A stretch of 64,000 nt of DNA, from NCBI GenBank assembly GCA_039931065.1, contig JBDTSP010000003.1, positions 248,001 through 312,000 of the forward strand. The letters are read 5' to 3'. Origin of the DNA: CADEED01 sp039931065. GTDB lineage: Bacteria > Pseudomonadota > Gammaproteobacteria > Steroidobacterales > Steroidobacteraceae. Below, one piece after another: positions 42,494-54,800 of this stretch; positions within the stretch are counted from its first letter, which is position 1, and every line of letters begins with the position of its first letter. Under the pieces are notes generated by a model that saw only the letters and a program-made list of their open reading frames with translations, had not been told where the DNA came from and made no database searches. A program made the translations under genes and the position numbers.

Positions 42494-43149
42494 CAAACAT
42501 CCGCGTCACCGGCTTCAAGTGGGTACCCCCGTTCGCACAGGGACTCGTGCGCGATCTGCGCGTGCGCTGGGCGCTGGAAGAAGCCGGTCTTCCTTATGAA
42601 GAGAAGCTGCTCGGTAACGGCGAGCAGAATTCCCCGGAGCATCGCGCGATCCAGCCCTTCGGCCAGGTGCCTGTCTATCAAGAAGGCGATCTCACGTTGT
42701 TCGAGTCCGGCTCCATCGTGCTGCACATCGCGGAGAAATCATCCGCACTCCTGCCGACCGAGCCGCACGCGCGTGCCCGCGTCATCACCTGGATGTTCGC
42801 GGCGCTCAACTCGGTCGAGCCCCATCTGCTGGCCTTGGCCGCGCTCGACACGTTCTTCGCGAAGGAAGAGTGGGCGCGGCTGCGCAAGCCGAGCGCGCTC
42901 GCGATGGCGCAATCGAGACTCAATGGCCTGGCGGCTGGCCTCGGCAACCGCGAGTATTTCGAGGGGCAATTCTCGGCGGCGGACGTGCTGATGACGACCG
43001 TGTTGCGTTTCATCAAACACACGCCGCTGGTCGCGGAGATCCCCACCCTCGCCGCCTACCAGGCACGCTGCGAGGCGCGCCCGGCCTTCAGGCGTGCGCT
43101 CGAGTCGCAGCTCGCGCCGTTCGCTAAATACGCCCCGGTGGCCGCATAG
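42490..43149 (+). CDS. Glutathione S-transferase family protein (second of the tandem pair)
   Basis: 219 residues. RVRWALEEAGLPYEEKLLGN, the cis-Pro motif FGQVPVYQEGDLTLFESGSI and YFEGQFSAADVLMTTVLRFI parallel the upstream paralogue almost block by block. The tandem arrangement with a 4-base overlap indicates local duplication, and the two may form a heterodimer. It is the last gene of the ArsR operon and converges with the VOC gene. Confidence 0.92.
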   Translation: MTNIRVTGFKWVPPFAQGLVRDLRVRWALEEAGLPYEEKLLGNGEQNSPEHRAIQPFGQVPVYQEGDLTLFESGSIVLHIAEKSSALLPTEPHARARVITWMFAALNSVEPHLLALAALDTFFAKEEWARLRKPSALAMAQSRLNGLAAGLGNREYFEGQFSAADVLMTTVLRFIKHTPLVAEIPTLAAYQARCEARPAFRRALESQLAPFAKYAPVAA

Positions 43150-43152
43150 CCG

Positions 43153-43521
43153 TCACTCCGGCAGGTGGCAGACGGCCTCGAGATTGTGCCCGTCCGGGTC
43201 GATCACGAACGCGCCGTAATAGTTAGGATGGTAATCCGGGCGCAAGCCCGGCGCGCCATTGTCCTTGCCGCCCGCGGCAAGCGCCGCCGCGTGGAACTGC
43301 CGCACCTGTTCGCGTGACTTCGCCGCGAACGCGATGTGAACCGGCGTTGCCGGCGTGCCGTATGAGCCGAACCAGAACGCGCCTTCGTGTTGCCGGCCGA
43401 TCATGGCCGAACGATCGTCCTGCATGAGTACGCCGATTCCGAGCGGCGCGAGCGCGTGCAGATAGAACACCTTGCTCTTGGCGAAGTTATTCACGTTTAA
43501 GCCGATGTGATCGAAAACCAT
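43153..43521 (-). CDS. VOC family (glyoxalase/bleomycin-resistance-like) protein
   Basis: 122 residues. FDHIGLNVNNFAKSKVFYLH, TPVHIAFAAKSREQVRQFHA and YYGAFVIDPDGHNLEAVCHL give a complete VOC fold with metal-ligand His in DHIG and HIAF and a Glu in NLEAV. The substrate is unknown. It converges with the GST operon (3 bp between stops) and precedes an outer-membrane barrel gene on the same strand. Confidence 0.9.
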   Translation of the reverse strand: MVFDHIGLNVNNFAKSKVFYLHALAPLGIGVLMQDDRSAMIGRQHEGAFWFGSYGTPATPVHIAFAAKSREQVRQFHAAALAAGGKDNGAPGLRPDYHPNYYGAFVIDPDGHNLEAVCHLPE

Positions 43522-43554
43522 GGCGTACTCCTTGCGACGATTCTTCGTGGATGC

Positions 43555-44400
43555 TCAGAACGGCACGCCGATGACGAAGCGCCAGGAACTCAAATCACCG
43601 GCCAGCCGATAACCAAAGCCGATGCGCGGCGCGTCGAAGCGCCAGACCTTGAGCACGGGCCGCGAACTCAGCGTAAACCCGAACTCCGACTGGATCGGGT
43701 GCTTGCCGCCGTCGGCCACTGGCGCCGACGGCGGATCGACCACCGCGTCGAAGATGGCATACAGCCCGATCTCGGGCTCGCGACCGCGTAATTTGAATCC
43801 CATGCCTCGCGTGACATCGACGGCGTAACGCAGCCGCACGAACTGGTCGCCTGGGATACCGTGCCGGTATTCGACCCCGGCGTAACTCAGCTCGCCGCGC
43901 AGGAATTGATCCCAGCCATGCCAGTCGCCGCGACGCTCCAGGCGTACGCCGGCTCCGTAGAGAATGCCGCCCACGCTGCTGGACGCGAAACTCAGGCCCG
44001 CCCGCGCATAGGGAATGAAGTGCCAGTCGTCGCGCAGTAGATAGTCGAGCTCGAATCCCGGCACCACGCTGATGCTGTCGACCCGGCTCGGGGGCCCTTC
44101 CGACAGGACATCCACCGGACTGAAATCGAAGAAGCCCGCGGTTATCGGCAGCACGAAACGCAGGCCCGGGGTGGAATCGCGGCGCTCGCGCAAGTCGTGC
44201 TGGTAGGTGTAGCGGTAGACCTGCAGCGTGCGCCCGTCCATGTCGTAGACGCCGCTGCCGAGATCGGTCGCGAACACGTAGTTGACCGAGGCGCCGACCG
44301 CCTCGTCCTGCTGCTCGGCCGAGTCTTGCGGGAATGCCGGCGATGCGCAGAAGGTGAGCAGCGCCGCGAGGCGCGCCGCCTCAGCGAAGTGGCGCACCAC
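43555..44400 (-). CDS. Outer-membrane beta-barrel protein of unknown function
   Basis: 281 residues. The N-terminus has a signal peptide (AARLAALLTFCASPAFPQ). The rest consists of alternating strands rich in Tyr, Phe and Trp (FELDYLLRDDWHFIPYARAG, WDQFLRGELSYAGVEYRHGI, FRFVIGVPF-like ending with a terminal Phe), as expected for a barrel of about 12 strands. The terminal Phe is the usual BAM recognition residue. No family name can be given. It is followed by the VOC gene. Confidence 0.75.
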   Translation of the reverse strand: MVRHFAEAARLAALLTFCASPAFPQDSAEQQDEAVGASVNYVFATDLGSGVYDMDGRTLQVYRYTYQHDLRERRDSTPGLRFVLPITAGFFDFSPVDVLSEGPPSRVDSISVVPGFELDYLLRDDWHFIPYARAGLSFASSSVGGILYGAGVRLERRGDWHGWDQFLRGELSYAGVEYRHGIPGDQFVRLRYAVDVTRGMGFKLRGREPEIGLYAIFDAVVDPPSAPVADGGKHPIQSEFGFTLSSRPVLKVWRFDAPRIGFGYRLAGDLSSWRFVIGVPF

Positions 44401-44489
44401 CCGCTCCTTCAGTCGAATTCAGCATGGACGCGAGATTGCCACAACCGGCGCCGGGCGCGGCGCGAATTGCGGTTGGATCGATCGTGCGA

Positions 44490-45416
44490 TCAGTGAACGG
44501 CCGCGGTCGTGAGCGGTGTCCGCACGAGGCGCGGCTTGAACAATTGTTCGCCGTGCAGAAATGTTTCCGATGCGGGCCGAAACTTCTGGGCGAGCGCGCG
44601 CTTGACCGTCTCGGCGACGCGCCGCCCGGCGGCGAAGGGATTCACATCGCCGAACAAGAACTGCGTCGAGTCATCGACGAGCTCGATGTCGCGTGCCGCC
44701 AGCCAGTACATGAGCCCCTGGTGCGAACGGATCCTGCTAGGCAGCTCCGGCTGCAGCAGTCCGATGAGTTCGATGGATTCGACGCTGCTGATAAGTTTGT
44801 CGTAGACGATCGTGCGGCCGTCGTCGAGTTCGACCAGGTGCGCCGCGGGAGCGATCCGGATAACCCTGGCGCGCAGCCTCAGATCGCCGCGCAACAGCGG
44901 CAACAGGCTCTCGAGCGACTCGCGCGAATCGGCGTCGCCGGACGAGTCGTCGGCGGGCTCGAAACGCGGCGGAATCCAGCGCGCAACGACCCGAGGTTCA
45001 TTCAGGGATTCGCCCGCTTCGTGAGCTTCCCCACCCGCTTCGCGGTCACCGGGTGTGCACGCGCGCGCAACCGCCTGGCGTTCCCACGCTGGTACGCCTT
45101 GTCGTTGGCGATCTGCACCACGGTCTTGATCACGAGTAACACCAACGCGCGAAGCGCCCAACGGGAGACTGCTCTTGCGATCATCGAAACCGCCCTGGGC
45201 CTCGCAGCCCGAAAGATCTGCGCCTACCTGCGCACGCTGTTCGAGCAGCACGCTGTGTTCGCCGATGTGTAACGCCGCAGTGATGCCAGCCGCGCCGGCA
45301 CCGATGATGACGACCCGCAGCCGTTCGGGCGCAACGCCCGCACCAGCCGTAATACGTGAAGGAAATGCAACGATCATCGCCGGCACAACCCCAGGTCGAA
45401 ACCGCCACTGCGGCAA
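44490..45416 (-). pseudogene. FAD-dependent oxidoreductase, apparently damaged in the middle
   Basis: The N-terminus has a good FAD-binding Rossmann start (RVVIIGAGAAGITAALHIGE, then HSVLLEQRAQVG). The C-terminal half (LRARVIRIAPAAHLVELDDG, TIVYDKLISSVESIELIGLL, FLFGDVNPFAAGRRVAETVK) looks like a protoporphyrinogen-oxidase or amine-oxidase relative. Between about 45200 and 44990 the same frame has the composition of non-coding sequence, and residues normally covering the FAD/substrate domain are missing. The protein (308 aa) is also shorter than the usual 430 or more. In that stretch another minus-strand frame carries a plausible membrane peptide. I read it as a chimeric, probably inactive gene; annotation as an intact short oxidoreductase is the alternative. 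Confidence 0.55.
45002..45184 (-). CDS. Possible 60-residue membrane protein within the damaged oxidoreductase frame
   Basis: The frame reads one hydrophobic helix (WALRALVLLVIKTVVQIAND) and a strongly basic tail (NARRLRARAHPVTAKRVGKL). Its composition looks coding, unlike the overlapping oxidoreductase frame. No ribosome binding site is obvious. It could be a small gene, or the end of a foreign gene inserted here. Confidence 0.35.
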   Translation of the reverse strand: MIARAVSRWALRALVLLVIKTVVQIANDKAYQRGNARRLRARAHPVTAKRVGKLTKRANP

Positions 45417-45548
45417 CGATCAAAGTCTGCGCGCGGCGGATCTTCCGTCATGCAGTCCAACACGCGCGAATCGGCGCCATTCGCGCCTTGCCCATGCAGG
45501 ACTTCTCCGATGCCACGCACCGACCGCAAGAGCCCCACCGCCGGCCGC

Positions 45549-45650
45549 TCAAGCGCCCCGACTGACTTCTTTGACCTTCTTGCTGAGCAGCACGCCCACC
45601 AAAATTCCGGATACCACGGCCGCTAACGTCGCTTGAAGAATGGCTTTCAT
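45549..45650 (-). CDS. Possible 33-residue single-pass membrane protein
   Basis: A 34-codon frame starts with MKAILQATLAAVVSGILVGV and ends with a Lys-rich tail (LLSKKVKEVSRGA), a typical layout for a small inner-membrane protein with its charged end in the cytoplasm. No good ribosome binding site was seen. It lies between the oxidoreductase and the autotransporter terminator region. Confidence 0.35.
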   Translation of the reverse strand: MKAILQATLAAVVSGILVGVLLSKKVKEVSRGA

Positions 45651-45785
45651 CCAAACAGGGTGATCGCTCTGCCCTCGAACCACTATCCGTGCCAGCCCAC
45701 CACGCCTGTAAGCAAGCGCCTATCCCCTCCTATCCAATCCCAGCCCAGAGCGCCCCAAAGAGCGTGGGCAGCTCAGACATGCGAA

Positions 45786-45836
45786 GAGAACGGCTGTGTA
45801 TCGCGCGCGATCCGCGGGCGACACACAGCCGTTCTC
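45786..45836 (-). terminator. Inverted repeat just downstream of the autotransporter gene
   Basis: GAGAACGGCTGTGT (45786-45799) and its reverse complement (45823-45836) form a 14-bp stem with a 23-nt loop. It ends 5 bases after the autotransporter stop codon on its coding strand. There is no clean U run, so it may act as an mRNA-stabilising hairpin or a Rho-assisted terminator. Confidence 0.55.
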
Positions 45837-45841
45837 CCCGC

Positions 45842-48800
45842 CTACCTGAGCGGCCACAAAAACCGAAAGCTCCCGGCATCACCTTCCCGGATTTCGGACT
45901 CCTGTCGGGAGTAAGACACCCCCACCGTGAATCCCTCCGCCGTCTGGTACTGCAGCCCCACCTCGCCAACGAAGTGCGTGCGATCGAGATCGGAGCCGAT
46001 GCGCATCGGCGCGGCCTCATCCGGTGCACCCGAAAGTCCCGCGCGCACCTTGGTACTCGTACCCGACAGGTACTGCATGAGGCCGAGCCGCAGGAACGTA
46101 CGCAACGATGCGCCGCTGCCGAACGTCGTGCTGTAGCGGCCGGCAATCGCCGGCTCGGCCCACAGGTGCGTCTCCGAGCCGCCCACGATCACCGCGTTCT
46201 GCGCGTTCGCACCTTGCTCGGTCATGCCGCCGTAACGCAGCATGGAGGTACCGAGACTCACACTCGGCTGCAGCGTGAACCCGTGCACGGCGATGTCGTA
46301 GGTGTAGTCGAGCACGTTGCTCAGGAAGTCCACGCTGCGATCGCCGCGCGCGTGGCGCGGCTCGGTGACCCCTAACAAGCGGGTGACCGACTCCGAGCTC
46401 TCGCCGAGCGAGAGTGTGGCGCCGACCGAACTCGATCCGAACTCGCGTCGTGCGCTGCCACCCACTTGCAGGAACTTGCCATCGGCGGTCCACGAGCCGT
46501 CATAGCCGGACCCACGGTGATCCTCGAAGTCGACTCCGACCCCGAAGGTCCAGCCGCCGTCGCGCGGCGCCTGGACGCCGGTTGAAACGCTGTAGCCGCT
46601 GTCGTGAGCGGCCGGGAAACCGGCGCGCGTGTCACGCGTGGAAGGATTGTCGTCGTAACGTGCCCACACGCAGCCAGTGTCGTCACCGGCAGTCTCGCCG
46701 AGCGACAACGTGCCGCAGTTCTGCAAGTTGCGTGAGAAGCGCTGTACGCCCTTCAGTGCCAATGCCTGCTGTTCCGCGTAGAACTCCGTACCGAGCTGCG
46801 TGAGCATGTCGGCGTAGACATCCAGGTCGGTAGTGAGGACGGCGGCCGTGATCGTCTGGCCGATTCCCTGGCCAAGACCATTGTGTCCCGCGCGACGCTG
46901 CACGCGATTGAGGTACTCACCGACCGCGCGGCGATTGCCCTGCAGGCCGGCGGCGTTGAAGTCGACGTCGTAACCCACCGCGAGAGTCCTGCCATTGACC
47001 GTATGCAGGTCGTAGTTGATGACGATCGAACGCTGCGCATCGAGCGTGACGCCGCGATCGACGATACCCGTCTGCGTGACGAACACCGGCATCTCGCTGT
47101 AACCCGGGCGGATGTTGTGCACGTTGAGCAACGAGATCCGCAGCCGGCCGGCAACCTCGCCAGCGCCGGTTGCGATGATGCTGTCGTTGAGGCCGGTGCT
47201 TAAGTCCATCTCGAAATCCGCCAGCGCCTGCGCGCCCTGGCGGTAACTGCCGTCCAGGTTCGTATGCACCGCCAGGTTTTCCGCGCCCGGCACAAGGGTG
47301 CCCTCGTTGACGAGGAAGTTGCCCGCGTCACCCAGGCTGATGGTGGTGCCCGAATACAGGATGGCACCCGCATTGTTGGCAAACGCGTTGACGCCGCCAC
47401 CCAGATCGATGTTGCCCATCACTGCGCCAAAGTTGCCGATGGAGTCGCCACCCGCGCCGCCGCGGAACGCAAAGCCCTGCAGGCCCGACAACGTGCGCAC
47501 GATGCCGCGGTTGGTGAAGCTGTTCACCGCGCCGCCATCGAAGTACACGGCCACGCCGTTCTCACCGGCGAGAACCTGCTTGTCGGCCACGAGAATCGCC
47601 GTGATGTTGCCGCCCAGGCCATTCGCGCCTGCGCTCTGTGCGAACAGCGCGGTCGAACCTTCACCGAGCGCGGCGATGTCGCCGTTCAACGCGAGATCGA
47701 TGGCGCCGGCACTGCCGGTGCCGCCCGCGCTCGCCGCGAACACGCCGTCGACGTAACCACCGCCACCGCCGACACTTTGCGCGAACAGGCTGTAGGTTTG
47801 ATCACCCAGCGTGACGATCTTGCCGTTCTGCTCGAACGCGATACTGCCACCGCTGCCGATGTTGTCGCTCGAGAGCGTGATCAACGCTGCTTCCGCGTCG
47901 GTGAACACCGCGCTGCCGCCGCCACCGATGGACTGCAGGAAAACGCCGTGCGAACGCGCACCGGCGGTCATCACATCGCCGCTGTTCACCACCGATAGAT
48001 TGCCGCCATCGCCGCTCGCGCCATTCGAGCCACCCAGCGTCACGGCCAGACCATCGACGCCGAGTACAGTCGCGACACCGCCGCCGGCGCCCACGCTCTG
48101 GAAGATCATGCCGAGCGAGTTGTCGCCCGTGGTCCGGATGTTGCCCGCGAGCTCGAGCCCGACGTTGCCGCCCTTGAGCAAACTACCGCCCGAACTGCCG
48201 AAGCTGAGCTGCGGCACGTTCGCCACGCGCGCCTGAGCTTGCGCCGCTGCACCGTCATCATCCACGAAGCGCAGCTTGTCGCCGCGCGGCCGATGCTTGC
48301 CGGCCGGCGATGCGCCTTCGCTCTCGATCAGGCTCAAACTACCGCCGCCGCCGCCGACGCTCTGGAACAGCCCGCCGTGTGCGGCGTTGCCCTGCGTCGC
48401 GACCGACCCGTTCTGATCGTGCTGGATGTCGCCGCCTTCCTCGTTGTTGCCGTCCTGTCCGCCCAACGTCAGGTTGGTCGCACCGATGGATCCGTTCTCA
48501 GACGACAGATCGAGATTGGCGCGGCCACCGCCGCCACCGATCGACTGGACGAGCGCACCGGGCGTGTTGTCACCCTCGGTGACCAGGTCGCCGTCGTGCG
48601 AAGACTCGATGTCACCGCCGCGATTGTTGGTGCCCGAGACGCCACCCAGTCGGCCCTCGATGGCGACGTCGTCATCCGCCGCCGCCGTGTCGTTGAGCGA
48701 AAGGGTGAGGTTGTACGTGCCGCCGCCGCCACCGACCGCCTGCACCGCATTCGCCGCACCGTTGTTGCCGGCAACACCAAACGTGCCGGTGTAGTTGAGA

Positions 48801-51800
48801 TGGACCTGCCCCGCGTTGGAATTTTCCTGGTGATCGCCGCCCCCATTGAAAACGATCACCGGATCGGCCGCGCCGCCCGAGGAGTTCTGCGGAATGTTGA
48901 CGCCATTGGGCAGCGCCGTTCCACCCGGCACCGACGTCACGCCGGTGAAGTCGAGCGTCACGTGTCCGCCACCGCCATTGATGCTTTCGGCCATCACCGC
49001 CTGTGAGCCCGCGCCTGACACGGTGATATCGCCGGAATGATTGACGGTGACTTCACCGCCGGCGCCGCCATGCCCGCCCTGACCACCGAATGCGGAAGCC
49101 ATCCTGCCCGCGATGGAAGCCGTACCGCTCTGCGCGGAACCTGCGCCGAGTGCAATATTGGCGTTGCCACCACCGCCACCGATCGACTGCGCGAGGATGC
49201 CCTGCGCATTCGCGCCGCGCGTGACGATCTGGCCGCTGTTGTTGACGGTGACGTTGCCGCCGTCATCTCCCGCACCGCCCGCGCCACCGAGCACCACCAT
49301 CGGTGTCGATTCACCGCCATCGGCGGCCAGGACCGCATTCATCGCGAGCACCAGCCCGCCGTTGCCGCCGCCACCACCGATGGATTGCGCGAATACGCCA
49401 TGGGATCCATCGCCCACGGTGTCGATGCGTTCTTCATTGTCGACGGTGACATTGCCCGCCACGCCGCCTTCGCCGCCGCTGCCACCGATGTTCACCGCGC
49501 CCGTCACGCTGTTCACGCCGGTGGTGAAATTCGCCGTGACGATCGAACTACCGTTGCCACCGCCGCCGGCCAGGCTCTGTGCAAAGATGCCGTGTGCCGC
49601 GCGCCCTTCGGTCGCGATCTCGCCACCCGCGGTTGCGCCGTCGGCGCGTTTGTTGGTTACGGTCACATCGCCGCTCGTGCCGCCCTTGCCGCCGGTGCCA
49701 CCGAGCCGCATGCCGGCCGACATCGACGTGGAAGCGGTGGCCGCGATGGTCAGGTCCATCACGATGCCGGCGTCGCCGCCGGAACCGCCGATACTCTGCG
49801 CGCGGATGCCGACGGATTCCTCGCCCACCGTATGGATGAGTCCCTCGTTCGTGACCACGACCGCGCCGCCCGTACCGCCGTCATCGCCACTGCCGCCGAT
49901 GTTGACCGTCGCGGAATTGGCGCTGCCGCCGCCCGCAAGGTTGCCATCGAACACCATGCCGCCGAAGCCGCCGCCACCGCCGATGGATTGCGCATTGACG
50001 CCGAACGCCGCGCGCCCGGCCGTGTAGATAGTGCCGCGATTGAGGACCTCGACGGTGTTACCCACCGCGCCCGTGCCGCCGTTGCCGCCGACCTGCGAGG
50101 ACAGCGCCGTGCTGCCCTTGACGGTATTCTCGCCGCCAGGCAGGCGGAACTGGCCGGCATAACCGCCGACACCGCCACCACCGCCGGTGGAGGTCGCATA
50201 GATGCCGTGCGCGTGGTCGCCCAGCGTAGTTAGATTCGCGCTGTTGTCGACCCGCACCGTGCCGCCCGCGGCGCCGCGTCCGCCGGACGCGCCGACTCCC
50301 ACCGCGATCGAATTGGTGGTGTTGAAGATGGCATTGAAGGCCGAACCGCCACCACCGCCACCACCGCCAATGCTCTCGGCGAGAATCGCGTAGGCGTCTG
50401 TGCCTACGGTCGTGATCGAACCTTCGCTGTGCACGTCCACCGCGCCACCATGGCCACCGATGCCGCCCTCGAGGCCCACCGCCACCGCCACCTGATGCGC
50501 CTGTTCCTTGTTGCCCACCTGAGCGCTTCCGCCCCACGCGCCGCTCGAACCGCCACCGTTGCCGACGCTCTGCGCGTGGATGCCGATCGAACCCTCGCCG
50601 TGCGTCAGAAGATCGCCCGTCGAAGTGATTTCGACGTCGCCCGCGATGCCGCCCTCACCGCCGTATTTTCCGACGGTAACCGTCAACGTGTTCGAACCGT
50701 CGATCAGCAGGCTGGTGGGCAGATCGGTGCCGGCGTTGCCGCCACCGCCGCCGATGCTCTGCGCATGGATCGCGGTCGCGGCGCGGCCCAGCGTCTCGAT
50801 GTTGCCGGTGTGCTCGACATCGACTCGTCCGCCATCGCCGCCTTCGCCCGCGCCGCCGCCAACCGCCACAGCGAGCGCCTGCGCGTCCTGGTTGGCCGCG
50901 ATGCCAAGGTTGTAATTGGCGCTGCCGCCGCCGCCGCCGATCGATTGCGCCTCGATGCCGCCGCTGCCGTCACCGGTGGTGAGGATGTCGCCCTGGTGGA
51001 TGACATCCACCGTGTCGCCGTTACCGGGCTGGCCACCACTGCCACCCATCGCGAAGGTGAGTGACACGGTTTTTTCATTGTCGTCGCTGGAGTTCTTCTT
51101 GCCGGCAAAACTGGCCGCGAAATTCATGCCGGCATTGCCGCCACCGCCGCCAATCGACTGCGCCACCAGGGCGGTCGCATGGTTGCCGTCGGTCCGGATC
51201 AACCCGGCCTGCACGAGGCCGCGTGTGACTACGACCGCGCCCGCGTTGCCGCCGCCCGCACCCGAGCCACCGACACCCGCCACCGCAGTGCTGCTGTCCA
51301 GGCCGCCGCTCACGCCCGTGACGTTCATGGCCCCGAGGCCCCCGCCGCCGCCGATGCTCTGCACGACGATTCCGTTAGCGAATTCGGTGGCGATCAATGC
51401 GGCGCGCTGGTCGTCGGTGTAAGCGAAGTCGGGATCGACCGCCGCGCGGCCGTCCACGTACACATCGCCATCACTGGTCAGCGTCACGGCCCGGGAATCC
51501 GCGCCATCACCGGCGTCGCCGCCGATACCGATTGCCGCGGCAAAACCGTTGCCCGCGGCGAGGTTGCCGGTCACGTTCAATCCGCCCGCGCCGCCTCCAC
51601 CCGCGATGCTCTGCACGAGCACGCCGGTGGAATTCACCCCATCGACGGCAATCGTGCCGTGCTGGTTCGCCGTGACGGCGCCACTCACATTGCCCGCGCC
51701 ACCGAATCCACCAATACCGAATACGAGTGTTGGCGTTTCGGAGTCCAAGTTCGCCTGGATGCCGCCGCTGATGTTGGTCGCGCCCGTGCCGCCACCGCCG

Positions 51801-54800
51801 CCGATCGATTGCGCGACGAAGCCGAAGGCGTTCGCGCCCGAGGCGCGGATGTCGGTGTTCGCGGTTGCGAACACATCGTTCGAGTAACCACCATCGCCAC
51901 CAAAACCGCCGACGCCCGCGGTGATGACGCCGTCGAGCGCGATGCCGCCACTCACGTTCATGCCGCCGTTGCCACCGCCACCGCCGATGGATTGCGCGGT
52001 GACGCCATTGCGTGCATCGCCGATCGCCTGGACATTCGCCGCCTCGACTGTGAGACGAACGATTTCGGCGTTGCCGCCGCTGCCGCCAAAGCCGCCGACG
52101 CCGACATTGAGCGCATGTGAATGGCCGGTGCTGGTGGGCGCCAGCGAGATGCCGCCGCTCACGTTCATGCCGCCGTTGCCACCCGATCCGCCGACGCTCT
52201 GCGCGAGCACGCCATTGGAACCATTTGCGCGCACGCGCTGAGAGATGCCGTCGATCAATTCAAAGCGATCGCTGCCGAGACCGGTCGCGATGACGTTGCC
52301 AGTCACGTTCGCGGTAACGCCCAAAGCGTCGCCGCCCGCGCCACCGAAACCGCCGACCCCGATCGTCGCGACGAACGAGGTGTTGTTGCCGCTCGCGTAG
52401 GCAAGCGCCCCGGAGACGTTGATGCCGCCGTTGCCGCCGCCACCGCCGATCGACTGCGCCACGACCCCATCGGAGTTCGCGCCGTTCGTGAACGTTTCGC
52501 CCACCCGCGTGAGCTCGACGAAGTTCGCGTTGCCGCCGCCGCCGCCGAAGCCGCCGACACCGACGGACAGCGCGCCACCACTTTGTTTGTTGAGACTGAC
52601 GGCACCCGACACATTCATGCCGCCATTGCCCCCACCGCCGCCGACGCTCTGCGCCAGCACGCCGGTCGAGCGCTCACCCAGCGTGGCGACGTCGCCATTC
52701 ACGATGCCGTGGACGTCGAGACCATGACCCGCAGTGCCGCCCGAACCGCCGACGCCGATTGAAATCGCCGCGCTGCCACCATTCGCGGCCGTCAACGCGC
52801 CCGAGATGTTCATCGCGCCGTTGCCGCCACCGCCGCCGACGCTCTGCAGCAGCACGCCGAAGGATTCGTCGCCGCGCGTGATGACATCGGCATCGACTTC
52901 ACCGACGACTGCATTGGCGCTGCCGCCGCCGCCCGCCGAACCGCCGACGCCGACGGCCACGGCGCCGGCATTCGCCGCGCTGCCGGCGATCGCGCCGGAA
53001 ACATTCATGCCGCCGTTGCCGCCACCACCGCCCACGCTCTGCATGAGCACGCCGGTCGAATTCTGGCCGAGAGTTTCAACGATGCCGTTGAAGACCCTGC
53101 CGTCGATCGCGCCGCCATCACCCGCGCCGCCACCGCCGCCGCCGACACCCACCGCGACCGAGCCACCGGATGAACCGGTCGCCGACAATGCACCGGAAAT
53201 ATTCATGGCGCCGTTGCCGCCGCCACCCCCGATGCTCTGCATCGTGACACCGTTCGAATTGTTGCCGTGGGTGCGCACGTGGCCGCCGACCGTGGACGTG
53301 ACACCTCCGCTGCTGCCGCCGCCACCGCCCGAACCGCCCACGCCGACCGCCACGGCCGCGCCATTCGATCCCGCTGCCGTGAGCGCGGCCGCGAAACTCA
53401 TGCCGCCGTTGCCGCCACCGCCGCCGACGCTCTGCGCCAGGACTCCGGCGGAATTCTCGCCCAGCGTCTCCACGTCGCCGACCACGTCGAGAGTAGTTAG
53501 CGCGGACGAACCGGCGCCGCCCCCCGAGCCGCCGACACCCACCGCGACCCCGGCGCCGCTCGCGACCGAGCCTATGACCGCGGCGGACACGGTCATCCCG
53601 CCATTGCCGCCGCCACCGCCCAGACTCTGCGCAAGCACGCCAATCGAATTGTCGCCGCGCGTGAGCGTATTGCCGGTGATCGACGCATCGACCGCGCGAC
53701 CATTGCCGCCACCGCCAGCGGCACCACCCACGCCAACGGCAATCGCACCACCGTTACCGCCGGTCGCATTCAAGGCGCCGGCCACGCTGAGTCCACCGCT
53801 GCCACCACCGCCGCCCACGCTCTGCGCGAAGAAGCCGATCGAGTCGTCGCCGTCGGTCTGAACGTTGCCGACGATATCGGCGGTGACGAGCGCGCCGTGG
53901 CTGGCACTGCCGCCACCGCCGCCCACACCGACCGCGACGGCCGCGCCGTTGCCGCCGCTGGCGTTCAGCGCGGCGCCGACCGACATGCCGCCGTTGCCGC
54001 CACCGCCGCCGATGCTCTGCGCGGTCACGCCGACGGATTGCGAGCCTCTCGTGTGGATATCGCCCGTGATGGTTGCGTTCACGCCGCCGGCGCTGCCGCC
54101 ATTGCCACCGTAGCCACCGACACCCACGCCCACGGCGCCGCCGGTGCCGCCAGAGGCGCTCAAGGCGCCGCCAATGCTCAACGCGCCGTTGCCGCCGCCG
54201 CCGCCCACGCTCTGCGCGACGATGCCATCGGAATTGGTTCCCACCGTGTCGACGTCGCCGCTCACGATCAGGGTAGTTAGCGCGGAGGTGCCGCCACCGC
54301 CGCCCGAACCGCCGACGCCCACGGCGACCGCGCCGGACGTGCCACCGGACGCGCTGATCGCGGCACCCACAGCGATGCCACCGTTGCCACCGCCGCCGCC
54401 CAAGCTCTGCGCGATCACGGCCGTGGCATCGTTGCCAACGGTCATCGCATCACCCGTCAAGGTCACATTGACGGTCTGGCCGTTGCCGCCGCCACCGCCG
54501 GCGCCGCCGACGCCCACCGCCACCGCACCCGAGGTAGAACCCGCCGCCGCGATCGCACCCGACACGGCCATGCCGCCGTTGCCGCCGCCACCACCGATGC
54601 TTTGCGCGATGTAGGCATTCGAGCCGTCGCCGAGCGTTGCGAGATTGCCGGTCACGTGCGCGATGACCACGCCGCTGTTGCCGGCATCACCGCCGGTGCC
54701 GCCGACGCCGACCGCCACCGCACCGCTGCCACCGCCCGCGCCGGTGATCACGCCTGCGGTGGCCATGCCGCCATTGCCGCCGCCGCCACCCACGCTCTGG

